Below are positions 6,508 through 15,067 of a stretch of DNA of 20,794 nucleotides, piece after piece (the stretch's first letter is position 1; each line of letters opens with the position of its first letter). Origin of the DNA: Ruminococcaceae bacterium UBA3220 (GTDB lineage Bacteria > Bacillota > Clostridia > Oscillospirales > Acutalibacteraceae). The position numbers and the translations under genes are program-made. The stretch is taken from assembly GCA_002363095.1 (NCBI GenBank), contig DEWC01000073.1, positions 1 to 20,794 of the forward strand, read 5' to 3'. The notes beneath the pieces are model-generated. The model was given only the letters and a program-made list of their open reading frames with translations, searched no databases and was not told the DNA's origin.

Positions 6508-7674
6508 TTATAGGCTTTCGAGTAGTATTTGCTCTATTTCAGCCTTAGAAAGTGTTTTATAACCGCCCGAAAGTATCTCAACCTCGCGGGCTATATCCTT
6601 TATCATATCTTTATCGGCGCCGAGTTCGGTGATGTTAAGCGAAACGCCGATTTGTTTCATCCAGTTTTCAAGGGCGTACAGTCCCTCGTTTGCTACCTCG
6701 GTGTCGGTTTTGCCCGCAGGATCAACGCCCCAGACATTTACGGCGAACTGTCTGAATTTTTTAACACCGTACGGCATAATATGGCAATAATACGGAAGCG
6801 AAACGGCGGCAAGGGTCATTCCATGGGTTGCATTGGTAAATCCGCCGACTGCCTGACCGAGCATATGAACCATCCAGTCGGTCGTCTTTCCGCGGGAAAT
6901 AAGGGTATTAAGCGCCCATGTGGCCGCCCACATTATATTGGAGCGCGCTTCATAATCCTCGGGGTCTTTAACGGCAACAAGCGAGTTGCGAACAACCGAT
7001 TTCATAAGCGCTTCGGCAATATCGTCGCTTACATTATCATCCTCGCCCGAAAAGTATTGCTCGCAAATATGATTGAATATATCGTAAATACCCGCAACCA
7101 TCTGATATTTCGGAAGGCTCATTGTAAATTTGGGATTTAAAATCGAGAATTTCGGCATTACCTCCTCGCCGAACACATGACCGATTTTTTGCTTTGTTTC
7201 GCTGTTTGTGATAACCGAACCGCCGTTCATTTCGGAGCCTGTTCCCGCCATTGTAAGAACACAGCCCACCGGAACGATTTGACAATCAGGCTCATCAAAA
7301 CGAATAAAATATTTATCCCACGGGTCTTCATCGCAGTTTACCGAAACCGAAACCGCTTTTGCATAATCACAACAGGAGCCACCGCCAACCGCGAGCAATA
7401 AATCGGCATTATGTTCCCTTGCTATCTTCACACCCTCGCGAAGTTTATCCGCCGTCGGGTTAGGCATAACACCGGAGTCCTCGGCAACATTCTTCCCGTT
7501 TTGTTTAAGTATTTTAATAACCTCATCATATATGCCGTTTTTCTTTATGGAGCCGCCTCCGTAAATCAGCACGACATTCTTTCCGTATTTCGGGAGTTCG
7601 TCACTCAAATATTTAAGCGAATCCTCACCAAAATAGAGTTTTGTTGCATTTTTGTAACTGAAATTTCCAAGCAT
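6508..7674 (-). CDS. Iron-containing alcohol dehydrogenase (butanol dehydrogenase type)
   Basis: The 388-residue protein belongs to the group III metal-dependent NAD(P)H alcohol dehydrogenases, near the BdhA/YqhD branch. It would reduce aldehydes to alcohols in fermentation or aldehyde clearance. Visible signs: the N-terminal Rossmann-like half with YGGGSIKKNG (38-47), MPNPTADK, cofactor-binding GGGSCCDYAK (97-106), TMAGTGSEMN (141-150), and four metal ligands D198, H202 (YDIFNHICEQY), H270 (VHMLGQAVGG) and H284 (NATHGMTLAA). The length is normal. The ATG follows AAAGGAA by 7 bases. It starts 13 bases after the CDF gene, which implies one transcript. The family is firm; the substrate and NADH/NADPH choice are not established. 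Confidence 0.93.
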   Translation of the reverse strand: MLGNFSYKNATKLYFGEDSLKYLSDELPKYGKNVVLIYGGGSIKKNGIYDEVIKILKQNGKNVAEDSGVMPNPTADKLREGVKIAREHNADLLLAVGGGSCCDYAKAVSVSVNCDEDPWDKYFIRFDEPDCQIVPVGCVLTMAGTGSEMNGGSVITNSETKQKIGHVFGEEVMPKFSILNPKFTMSLPKYQMVAGIYDIFNHICEQYFSGEDDNVSDDIAEALMKSVVRNSLVAVKDPEDYEARSNIMWAATWALNTLISRGKTTDWMVHMLGQAVGGFTNATHGMTLAAVSLPYYCHIMPYGVKKFRQFAVNVWGVDPAGKTDTEVANEGLYALENWMKQIGVSLNITELGADKDMIKDIAREVEILSGGYKTLSKAEIEQILLESL

Positions 7675-7687
7675 TGTATTTTTCCTT

Positions 7688-8821
7688 TCAATCTACCGTA
7701 TCGAAATCGGGTATAATCAGTATTTCATAGTCAGGATACAGTCCGCAAATCTCTGCATACAGGGTCTTTGCGGCTTCTTTTCGGTCTACATCGAAACTGA
7801 GCACAACATCAAAGCGGAGATTTTTATTATCTGTGTCAACATAAAAACCGTGCATTTGAAGCGCCCAGTCATGGGACATAACCGTTTTAAGAATTGTATT
7901 TCGCATCCTTGCCGCCGTATCATTGGAGGTGTTGTAAGAATAAACGCCGATACCCGTAAGGATTATACCTGTTTGCTTATAAACATCTATCTGGATTTTT
8001 CTTGTTATTCTATCTACATCGTCAACCGTTTTTGTGTCCGGCAGTTCAATATGCAACGAACCGTAAAACTTGTTGGGTCCGTAGTTAAACAGGGTTATAT
8101 CATATACTCCTAAAACATCTTCTTCTGCGCATATTATTTCGCGGAGTTTTTTGGCGGTTTCGGCATCTTCACGCTTGCCGATTATATCGTTAAGCGTCTC
8201 GGTCATCATTTCAAGCCCGGCCTTGATAATAAACAGAGAGATTACCGCACCGACATAGGCTTCAAGAGAAATATGCCATTTTATGAAAACGAGTGCCGAA
8301 ACGAGAACCGACAGTGAAAGTACGGCGTCAAACAGCGCATCCGAGCCGGAGGCTTCAAGAGCGCCCGAGTTTACATTTTTGCCCTGCTTTTTAACAAACA
8401 TCCCGAGAAAAAGTTTTACAACAACAGCCGCCGAAATTATGATTATCGAAACGGTGCCGTAATCGGGTTTTTCGGGATGTATAATCTTTTTTACCGATTC
8501 AACAAGCGCGGTTAAACCGGCGTAAAGAACCAAAGCCGAAACAATCATCGAACTTATATATTCTATCCTGCCGTAGCCGAGCGGATGCTTTTTATCCGGT
8601 TGTTTTGCACCGAGTTTGGCACCTATGATGGTTACAACAGAAGAAAGCGCATCGGACAGGTTATTTACGGCGTCGAGAATAACGGCAATGGAATTCGATA
8701 TAATTCCGACAAACGCCTTAAATCCGACAAGAAAAAGATTTGTAATTATGCCTATAACGCTTGTTTTAACTATTGTTTTTTCACGGTCTGCCGTTAAAAC
8801 GGCAATATCGTTATTATCCAT
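7688..8821 (-). CDS. CDF-family divalent metal cation exporter, possibly manganese type
   Basis: A 377-residue cation diffusion facilitator: six membrane helices in about 20-220, then a cytoplasmic metallochaperone-like domain. The transport site in helix 2 reads DAVNNLSD, giving N53xxxD57, and helix 5 reads SDALFD, giving D161xxxD165. A His-free N-D-D-D site is unlike zinc exporters (HxxxD) and resembles the manganese-exporting clade; this substrate call is inference. The C-terminal part is longer than the usual ~300-residue CDF and seems to hold a second alpha/beta domain (about 300-377), with RFDVVLSFDVDRKEAAKTL. The ribosome site AAGGAGG is 4 bases before the ATG. It is the first gene of an operon with the alcohol dehydrogenase. 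Confidence 0.9.
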   Translation of the reverse strand: MDNNDIAVLTADREKTIVKTSVIGIITNLFLVGFKAFVGIISNSIAVILDAVNNLSDALSSVVTIIGAKLGAKQPDKKHPLGYGRIEYISSMIVSALVLYAGLTALVESVKKIIHPEKPDYGTVSIIIISAAVVVKLFLGMFVKKQGKNVNSGALEASGSDALFDAVLSLSVLVSALVFIKWHISLEAYVGAVISLFIIKAGLEMMTETLNDIIGKREDAETAKKLREIICAEEDVLGVYDITLFNYGPNKFYGSLHIELPDTKTVDDVDRITRKIQIDVYKQTGIILTGIGVYSYNTSNDTAARMRNTILKTVMSHDWALQMHGFYVDTDNKNLRFDVVLSFDVDRKEAAKTLYAEICGLYPDYEILIIPDFDTVD

Positions 8822-8871
8822 AAGCCCTCCTTAAAGAATATTTTTAACCTATTTTAAAAGTTATCATATTT

Positions 8872-8900
8872 ATTTTAACATATTCTTTTTATTTAATCAA
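8872..8900 (-). promoter_or_regulatory. Promoter of the CDF-dehydrogenase operon
   Basis: TTGATT (-35), 17-base spacer, TAAAAT (-10) with an extended TGT. The leader of about 45 bases is AT-rich and shows no obvious riboswitch fold, so a yybP-type manganese switch is not visible. Confidence 0.6.
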
Positions 8901-8906
8901 ACAAAA

Positions 8907-8936
8907 AATCTCCGCTCTAATCAAAGAGCGGAGATT
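8907..8936 (-). terminator. Terminator of the MMPL-LXXG operon
   Basis: Perfect 12-base stem AATCTCCGCTCT / AGAGCGGAGATT with a 6-base loop, followed on the minus strand by TTTTTTG. It starts 10 bases past the stop. Confidence 0.92.
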
Positions 8937-8945
8937 CAAAAAGAT

Positions 8946-10982
8946 TTATTTTATTTCATCGGTGCGGTAGATAAACTTGACCTGACCGTCAAAATCATCG
9001 CTCATTCCCGAGAAATTGCGATAATTCTTCGAAACATCGGCAGTGGCTTTTATTCTTGTAACAAGTCCTTTTATGTCACTGCCTACAAGGTCGGTTATCT
9101 TGGATATTCCCTCGTCGTTAAACTTTTTAAGACCGTCCGATAACTGCATTGCGCCGTCTTTGAGCTTAGTTACGCCCGTAACAAGCGTGGGAAGTCCGTT
9201 TTTCATCTCAAGTATTCCGCCGTAAAGCACGCTCATACCGTCTTTAATACCCGCGGTACCCTCTTTCAATCTATATGTACCGTCCGATATGCTTTTTGCG
9301 CCGTCCGCCGCCGAGACAACACCGTTTGTATAGGTAATGAGTCCTAAATAGAAAGCGTTGTAACTGTCAAGCGATGATTTAAGAGATATAACCGACTTCG
9401 CGCCGTTTGAAGCGGCGGTAAGCTTTGACTGAACCGCATCCGACGCCATCTGCTCGGATATCGTTTGTTTTATCACATTTTCCACCTGCGCGGCGATTGT
9501 GGATTTTATTCCGGCACTCTGCATTTGAGCATTTATCGCAGTCTCGATCTGGCTTTGCAATGCCGGTGATATCTGTTGAGCCGAAACGGCGGCGTCATAC
9601 TGTTCTTTGGTCATCTGACCGCCTGTCGCCTCACCTATAACTGCGGCGGCGACCTGCTCGCGAACCGCGGCGGTAACCTGCGCTTCAATAAGGCTTCTGT
9701 TTGCCTGAACTGCCGCTGTAACCTGCGAAAGGGCGGCGTTATAAACAGCGGTCTCGTCAAGCGAGGCGATAACACCGTTTAAAACGGTGGCATAGTTTTC
9801 TACCGTTAAATCGGGGACCGTTATACCTGCTGAATTAAGTTGGGATGTTGCGGTGGCGAGAAGGGTATCAAAGACCTGTTTTGCTCCGCCGTTCAGTTCG
9901 GCGTTATGACCTTTAAGTTCACTAAGTCCATCCGACAACTCGGATATATAGCCTTTAAGTTCGCCTGCTCCGTTATCGAGGGTTGCGGCAGCGTCCTTTA
10001 ACTGTTTCGCCCCGCTTGCCATTTTATCAATTCCCGCAACAAGTTCTCCGGATTTGTTCAGAAGCGTATCAAGACCGCCGTAAAGTTGACTTGAACCGTC
10101 AAGGAGTTTGTTCATACCTTCGGTCAGTTGGTCAGCCGAGTTGGTAAGGTCGCTTATGCTATCAAGTTTCGAGGTGTCAATCTTGTTAAATACCTCATTT
10201 GTGGCTACCGTTACGGTCATACCGAATTTAAAGTTCTTTGCATCGGCAGTTATCTCAATAAAATCGGGCAGTTTGATTTTTTCTTCGTCAAGCGCTAAAT
10301 TATCCTGAAGACCGGGAAGCGCAATTCCCAAAACGGCGGTACGCTTTCCGTCATTTATGAGTTTTCCGTTTGAAACCTCAACGTTTCTGAACGTTTCGTT
10401 ATCAAGAAGCATTCCGGTAAGCATAACAAACGGCACATAAATCTTTTCCTGCTTACCGTCGATGCTAACCGTTTCAAACTGACGGTTATCATAGTCAAAG
10501 CGAACGGTTATCCTACCGCTTTTGCCGGCAATATTTTCAGCGGTTACCGGCTTTCCGTCAAGCTTATAGGAAACATTAAGTCCCACCGGCAATTCCTTTT
10601 CGATATTGCCTTTATAATAAATATCGTTGCCCTCGGCGTCCCATACCGTCATATTATCTGAGTCGAGGGTATATTTTTCGTTGCCCTTAACATTTTCAAT
10701 GTTTTTAAGTTCAGATTTATCGGCTATCTTATCCGAAGAAAGGGTGTTTTTTATCCAGTCGCTTACTATTATCTTTTTAACAGAACCGTCGGCACCGGCA
10801 AGGACATAAACCGTCTCGTCTTTAAAAGGCTCCTCGGGTTGCTGTGCTACCGGTTTCTCTGCACCGGCATCGCTTTTGATTTCATTCTTTTCGTTGCCGA
10901 GCGCAAATGCCGCACCCGCCGTGCCTATTATAAGCATAAGACTTAACAAAACAGTTGTGATTTTAACGGGTAATTTAAACAT
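8946..10982 (-). CDS. Secreted LXXG heptad-repeat protein, partner of the MMPL exporter
   Basis: The 678-residue product has an N-terminal signal or anchor helix (about 5-27, LSLMLIIGTAGAAFA), an extracellular beta-rich region (about 55-260), and two blocks of XXXLXXG heptads (about 284-368 and 570-625; for example LTEGMNKLLDGSSQLYGGL). Between the blocks is a long Ala/Gln-rich helical stretch. LXXG repeats occur in YhgE/Pip and EsaA-type proteins, but this one has no C-terminal membrane helices, so it is either anchored at the N-terminus or released. It starts one base after the MMPL stop, with GAGGT 8 bases before its ATG, so translation is coupled. An elongated coiled partner of the exporter on the outer face is inferred. 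The biochemical role is unknown. Confidence 0.8.
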   Translation of the reverse strand: MFKLPVKITTVLLSLMLIIGTAGAAFALGNEKNEIKSDAGAEKPVAQQPEEPFKDETVYVLAGADGSVKKIIVSDWIKNTLSSDKIADKSELKNIENVKGNEKYTLDSDNMTVWDAEGNDIYYKGNIEKELPVGLNVSYKLDGKPVTAENIAGKSGRITVRFDYDNRQFETVSIDGKQEKIYVPFVMLTGMLLDNETFRNVEVSNGKLINDGKRTAVLGIALPGLQDNLALDEEKIKLPDFIEITADAKNFKFGMTVTVATNEVFNKIDTSKLDSISDLTNSADQLTEGMNKLLDGSSQLYGGLDTLLNKSGELVAGIDKMASGAKQLKDAAATLDNGAGELKGYISELSDGLSELKGHNAELNGGAKQVFDTLLATATSQLNSAGITVPDLTVENYATVLNGVIASLDETAVYNAALSQVTAAVQANRSLIEAQVTAAVREQVAAAVIGEATGGQMTKEQYDAAVSAQQISPALQSQIETAINAQMQSAGIKSTIAAQVENVIKQTISEQMASDAVQSKLTAASNGAKSVISLKSSLDSYNAFYLGLITYTNGVVSAADGAKSISDGTYRLKEGTAGIKDGMSVLYGGILEMKNGLPTLVTGVTKLKDGAMQLSDGLKKFNDEGISKITDLVGSDIKGLVTRIKATADVSKNYRNFSGMSDDFDGQVKFIYRTDEIK

Positions 10983-10983
10983 A

Positions 10984-13077
10984 CTATTCTACCTCGATTT
11001 CTTTTCTTTGGTCTATTTGTGTCATTCCGAGCGTTGTTTTACAGATAAGTTTATCAAACAGCATAAACATTGCCGGTAGTATGAATATAACAAGAAGCAT
11101 ACTGATAATCGCGCCTCTTGCCATCAGCATACACATAGAACTTATAATTTCTATGTCGGAATAAAGCGCTACGCCGAAGGTCGCGGCAAACAGTCCCACA
11201 CCCGAAACGATTATGGACGCTATAGAAGTGTAAAGCGCCGTACAAACCGCCGTTTTCTTGTCGTTACCTGCAATTCGTTCGCTCTTATAACGCGTTGTCA
11301 TAAGTATCGCGTAGTCAACCGTTGCTCCAAGCTGGATGGTGCTTATGCAGATCGGCGTTATAAACGCCATTTGTTGCCCCGTAAAATGCGGAATTCCGAG
11401 ATTTATGAAAATACCGAATTCGATAACCGCAATCAGAATAAACGGAAGTGATATTGATTTTTCAACAACAAGTATTATAAGGAAAATTGCCAAAACCGAA
11501 ATGGCTGTAACAACCTTAAAGTCATGGTCGGTAGTTTCTATCATATCCTTCATACAAGGCGCTTCGCCGATAATCTTTCCGTTTTTATCGTATTTTTTTA
11601 CAATCGAGTTAAGTTTCGTTATCTGCGCGTTTACTTTATCGCTTGCCGGGCGATATCCCGAGTTTATAAGCAATAACTCGTAACGGTCGCTTTCCAAAAC
11701 CGACCTTAAACCGTCCGGAATTATCTCTTGCGGCACACGGGTGCCTATAACGCTTTCAAGTCCCAACACATATTTTACTCCGTCAACCTTTTCAAGCTCC
11801 GATATCATATCGTTTACCTCTTTCGGCGAGGTCTTTGAATCTATCAGAATCATATGGGTTGAAGCAACATCAAACTCTTCACGGAGTTTTGAGTTGGATA
11901 TAACATAGTTCATATCTTCGGGTAAACATTCGCCTATATCGTAATACACCTCGTTATTAGCCTTGTTGTAGCTGTAAAACGATGGAACTATGAGAATAGA
12001 GAACAAAATGAGGAAAACCGGGAATATTTTAACCGTTTTCTCGGCAAACCCTTTCATATTCGGAATAAGGGAGCGGTGTCTTGTTTTATGGAGGGGTTTA
12101 TCAAGAACAAGAATCAACGACGGAAGCACCGTTACACATCCGAGCACACCTAAAAGCACGCCCTTTGCCATAACTATTCCCAAATCTCTTCCTAATGTGA
12201 AACTCATAAAGCAAAGCGCCAGGAAACCGGCAATTGTTGTGACAGAGCTCCCGATAACGCTTGTAAGGGTCTGCTTTATTGCGACTGCCATTGCCTCTTT
12301 ATGGTCGGCATATTTATCCCTTTGCTCGTTATAACTGTGCCACAGGAAAATCGAATAGTCCATTGTAACGGCAAGTTGCAGCACCGCCGATAATGCCTTT
12401 GTTATGTATGATATTTCGCCGAAAAAATAATTGGAGCCTAAGTTAATTAAAATCATCGCACCTATGGAAATAAGGAAAACAAACGGCACAAGCCAACCGT
12501 CAAGGAGTATAAGCATTGACACTAAGGCAAGCACTACCGCAAGGGCAACATAAACGGGCTCTTCCTTTTCACAAAGGTCCTTTAAATCGACAACAAGCGC
12601 CGTCATTCCCGAAACATAGCACTGTTTTTTGCAAAGATTGCGGATTTCTCTTACCGCATCCATTGTTAAATCATCCGATGTCCCGGTATCAAAGAAAACC
12701 GCCATCATCGTGGCATTGCCCGAGTTGAAACCTTCGTAAACTTCGTCGGGAAGCATTTCCATAGGCACCGAAAGATCGGCTAACGAATCATACCATAAAA
12801 CGGTATTGACATGCTCTACTTTCGATATCTCGGTTTTCAATTTTGCAACATCTTTTTCGGGCATATCCTCAAAGATTATATAGGAAAAAGCACCCTTATT
12901 AAAATCCTTCATAAGTTCTTTTTGACCTATTACCGTTTCCATATCACCAGGAAGGTAATTGAGCATATCGTAATTGACGCGCGTGGCAATCATTCCGATA
13001 ACCGACGGTATCATCAGAACAACAGTAAGCACAAGGATTGCAACCCGAAATTTTACAACCGACTTGCCAAATCTCAT
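10984..13077 (-). CDS. MMPL/RND-family exporter
   Basis: The 697-residue protein has the internal duplication of RND/MMPL transporters: helix 1, a large outer loop (about 30-160), a helix bundle (about 170-340), then the same plan again (second loop about 370-510, bundle about 520-680). SSD-like segments appear as LQLAVTMDYSIFLWHSYNEQ and LGATVDYAILMTTRYKSER; the Asp in MDYS and VDYA sits where family members carry the proton-relay residue. It likely exports a lipid or hydrophobic compound using the proton gradient; the substrate is unknown. The frame extends upstream to 13200, through a hydrophobic stretch, but that part crosses the -10 element. The ATG at 13077 has GGGGGA 6 bases before it. 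It is the first gene of a two-gene operon with the LXXG protein. Confidence 0.88.
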   Translation of the reverse strand: MRFGKSVVKFRVAILVLTVVLMIPSVIGMIATRVNYDMLNYLPGDMETVIGQKELMKDFNKGAFSYIIFEDMPEKDVAKLKTEISKVEHVNTVLWYDSLADLSVPMEMLPDEVYEGFNSGNATMMAVFFDTGTSDDLTMDAVREIRNLCKKQCYVSGMTALVVDLKDLCEKEEPVYVALAVVLALVSMLILLDGWLVPFVFLISIGAMILINLGSNYFFGEISYITKALSAVLQLAVTMDYSIFLWHSYNEQRDKYADHKEAMAVAIKQTLTSVIGSSVTTIAGFLALCFMSFTLGRDLGIVMAKGVLLGVLGCVTVLPSLILVLDKPLHKTRHRSLIPNMKGFAEKTVKIFPVFLILFSILIVPSFYSYNKANNEVYYDIGECLPEDMNYVISNSKLREEFDVASTHMILIDSKTSPKEVNDMISELEKVDGVKYVLGLESVIGTRVPQEIIPDGLRSVLESDRYELLLINSGYRPASDKVNAQITKLNSIVKKYDKNGKIIGEAPCMKDMIETTDHDFKVVTAISVLAIFLIILVVEKSISLPFILIAVIEFGIFINLGIPHFTGQQMAFITPICISTIQLGATVDYAILMTTRYKSERIAGNDKKTAVCTALYTSIASIIVSGVGLFAATFGVALYSDIEIISSMCMLMARGAIISMLLVIFILPAMFMLFDKLICKTTLGMTQIDQRKEIEVE

Positions 13078-13147
13078 AAAACATCCCCCTATAATTATTA
13101 TCACAATAAAGATTATATTTACCGTTTGCATAAAGCATATAGGCATA

Positions 13148-13175
13148 ATTATACGCGTGCCTAAAATTTTGGCAC
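13148..13175 (-). promoter_or_regulatory. Promoter of the MMPL-LXXG operon
   Basis: TATAAT at 13148-13153 with a partial -35 (GTGCCA, 4 of 6) 16 bases upstream. Both boxes overlap the palindrome at 13152-13180. The predicted leader is about 64 bases. Confidence 0.6.
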
Positions 13176-13180
13176 GCGTA
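13152..13180. promoter_or_regulatory. Likely TetR operator: 10-bp inverted repeat over the MMPL promoter
   Basis: Perfect arms TACGCGTGCC and GGCACGCGTA flank a 9-base AT centre (TAAAATTTT). The site spans the -35 to the edge of the -10, so a protein bound here would block RNA polymerase. It has no T-run, so it is not a terminator. The TetR gene ends 44 bases away and is the obvious candidate for the binding protein. Confidence 0.7.
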
Positions 13181-13223
13181 CGAAAATGACCAATATTCAA
13201 TTATGTATTCGGTTACGCTTTTT

Positions 13224-13784
13224 TTAAACCTGACCTCTCAGCAGGTCAGCGACTTCCTTGGCAAAGTCCTTTTTCAGGAGAAAAATGCGCCTGATTTCCC
13301 GTGCAAAATCCTCACTCATCTCGCAGTTCAGCCATTCGGTAACGAGTCCGAAAAAAACGCTTTTATAGTAGGTTGAAACGGTTTTTTTGTCGCTTTCACT
13401 TATCGGAATGTCGTCAACAGCCGAATCAATATAATTAAAAACAAGATAACCGCTTAATTCGCGAAGATTATTATCGAACACCTCTCGGTTTACCGAACGA
13501 AAGATGTGCATAATAGCGCGTTTTTTGCTGGACGCAAACTCCACCAAGGCGTCAAAGCATTCAACGATAGAACTAACCGACGGATACTTTTCGATTATGT
13601 TTTTTACTTCCTCTTCGATGATTTCCTCAATAAGGGCGGGCAAATCCTGATAGTGGTAATAAAATGTGTTCCTGTTAATTTCGCATTTTTCACATATATC
13701 TTTAACGGTTATTTGAGAAAGCGGCCGTTCTTCTAACAGTTCTATAAAGGTTTCTTTTATTGCCTTCGCCGTGAAATTTGCCAT
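13224..13784 (-). CDS. TetR/AcrR-family transcriptional regulator
   Basis: The 186-residue protein starts MANFTAKAIKETFIELLEER and has a TetR-type helix-turn-helix near residues 20-50 (LSQITVKDICEKCEINRNTFYYHYQD). It is followed by an all-helical ligand/dimer domain that ends in Leu-rich helices. The first in-frame start overlaps the pncB stop at 13847, but the ATG at 13784 has GAGGTG 5 bases before it and matches the usual TetR N-terminus. It follows pncB by 59 bases with no convincing promoter of its own, and lies just upstream of the palindrome at the MMPL promoter. It probably represses the MMPL-LXXG operon; the ligand is unknown. Confidence 0.9.
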   Translation of the reverse strand: MANFTAKAIKETFIELLEERPLSQITVKDICEKCEINRNTFYYHYQDLPALIEEIIEEEVKNIIEKYPSVSSIVECFDALVEFASSKKRAIMHIFRSVNREVFDNNLRELSGYLVFNYIDSAVDDIPISESDKKTVSTYYKSVFFGLVTEWLNCEMSEDFAREIRRIFLLKKDFAKEVADLLRGQV

Positions 13785-13843
13785 TTTGACACCTCTTTTC
13801 GGGATGCTTTGTAACTCCGTTTGATTTTTGAAGGCAACGCAAA

Positions 13844-15049
13844 TCACCTTCTGCCCTGCTTTGACCTCTCAATTCTGAAATCTACAGAGCTTTTTAAGTA
13901 TTCAAGATATCCTTCGTCGCGGCACATTGCCTTGCCGGGTGTGTCGGATAGTTTTGCGACCGGTCTGCCGTTGACATATTGAAGTTTTATAACGATATTA
14001 AGAGCCGTTTGGTCGGTATCGTTAGAAACAAATGTCCCTATACCGAACGAAACCTTTGTTTTGTCCTTAAAATATTCATAAAGCGCCTGGGCGCGGTCAA
14101 AATCAAGGCTGTCGCTGAAAAGGAGAAGTTTGGTTTTAGGGTCTACTCCGTATTTTTTATAATGGGCAATCATCTTTTCGCCCCACTCGTAAGGGTCTCC
14201 GCTGTCATGACGAACGCCTGAATAGTTGTTTACCATAGAACGGTTAAAGTCGAGTAAGAATAAATCGGTCGTAACCGTATCGGTAAGGGCGGTACCGTTA
14301 TCGCCCTCGTACTCGGTATACCAGTCCTTCATCGCATAATAGTTGGTGAAGGCGAGCGGTATGGAATCTATGCCCTGATACATCTGAACGAATTCGTGGG
14401 CATATGTTCCGATCGGGGTTAAGTTATACTTCATCGCAAGATAAACATTAGAGGTTCCCACACAGCTTTTTGTCTCGGTTGTAATGCGGCGGACAACAAC
14501 ATCCTGCCACTCTCGCGAAAGTCTTCTGCGACAACCGAATTCCGCGAAACTAAAAGTATAGGTTCCGTCATTAAGAGCCTTTATCTTTGCGTCCAGTTTT
14601 TTCTTTGCCGAACTTAAAAGCCGGTCATAATCAAATGCCAAACGGAAATAAACTTCATTTATGATTTCAAGAAGATAAATCTCAAACTGCATTGCCGAGA
14701 AAAGCGGTCCGTCGACAACAACCGACAACTCACCGTCGGCGTTTAAATCAATCGTAACATAATCGCGGATAGGATGCCACAGGCGTAAAAATTCGACATA
14801 GTCGCTTTTTATAAACCTTATTGCCCGAAGATAATCAAGTTCCTCATTTGTGAAACGCAAAGAGCAAAGGTGGTCCACCTGCTCTTTTATCTCCTCTGCC
14901 ATTTCGGGTGTGAAAACAACATCGGTATTCCTGCATTTGAAATAATACTGACCGCAAAGGTCGGTATGCTTATGGAATATGACCTGGTCCATATTAAACT
15001 TGTATAGGTCGGTATCAAGCAAGGAAACGATAATTGGTTCGAGTTTCAT
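13844..15049 (-). CDS. pncB: Nicotinate phosphoribosyltransferase
   Basis: It converts nicotinate, PRPP and ATP to nicotinate mononucleotide, the first step of the Preiss-Handler NAD salvage route. The 401 residues match the bacterial PncB length. Signs: LLDTDLYKFNM at 10-20, FAEFGCRRRLSRE (168-180), GTSNVYLAMKYNL, GTYAHEF with H218 where the enzyme is phosphorylated, SGVRHDSGDPYEWG (277-290) and LLLFSDSLDF (308-317). The ribosome site GGGAGG lies 9-10 bases before the ATG. It starts 18 bases after nadE, so both ends of the salvage route are made together. Confidence 0.96.
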   Translation of the reverse strand: MKLEPIIVSLLDTDLYKFNMDQVIFHKHTDLCGQYYFKCRNTDVVFTPEMAEEIKEQVDHLCSLRFTNEELDYLRAIRFIKSDYVEFLRLWHPIRDYVTIDLNADGELSVVVDGPLFSAMQFEIYLLEIINEVYFRLAFDYDRLLSSAKKKLDAKIKALNDGTYTFSFAEFGCRRRLSREWQDVVVRRITTETKSCVGTSNVYLAMKYNLTPIGTYAHEFVQMYQGIDSIPLAFTNYYAMKDWYTEYEGDNGTALTDTVTTDLFLLDFNRSMVNNYSGVRHDSGDPYEWGEKMIAHYKKYGVDPKTKLLLFSDSLDFDRAQALYEYFKDKTKVSFGIGTFVSNDTDQTALNIVIKLQYVNGRPVAKLSDTPGKAMCRDEGYLEYLKSSVDFRIERSKQGRR

Positions 15050-15067
15050 AGATTAAAATCCTCCCGT

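Noticed and set aside
6529..7140. Plus-strand open frame of 203 codons opposite the first alcohol dehydrogenase
   Set aside because: Antisense shadow of a conserved gene, with no promoter, ribosome site or recognisable domain.
13078..13200. Longer N-terminus for the MMPL exporter with an extra hydrophobic stretch
   Set aside because: The extension crosses the -10 box and part of the palindrome, and the upstream start codons have no ribosome site, while the ATG at 13077 has a strong one.
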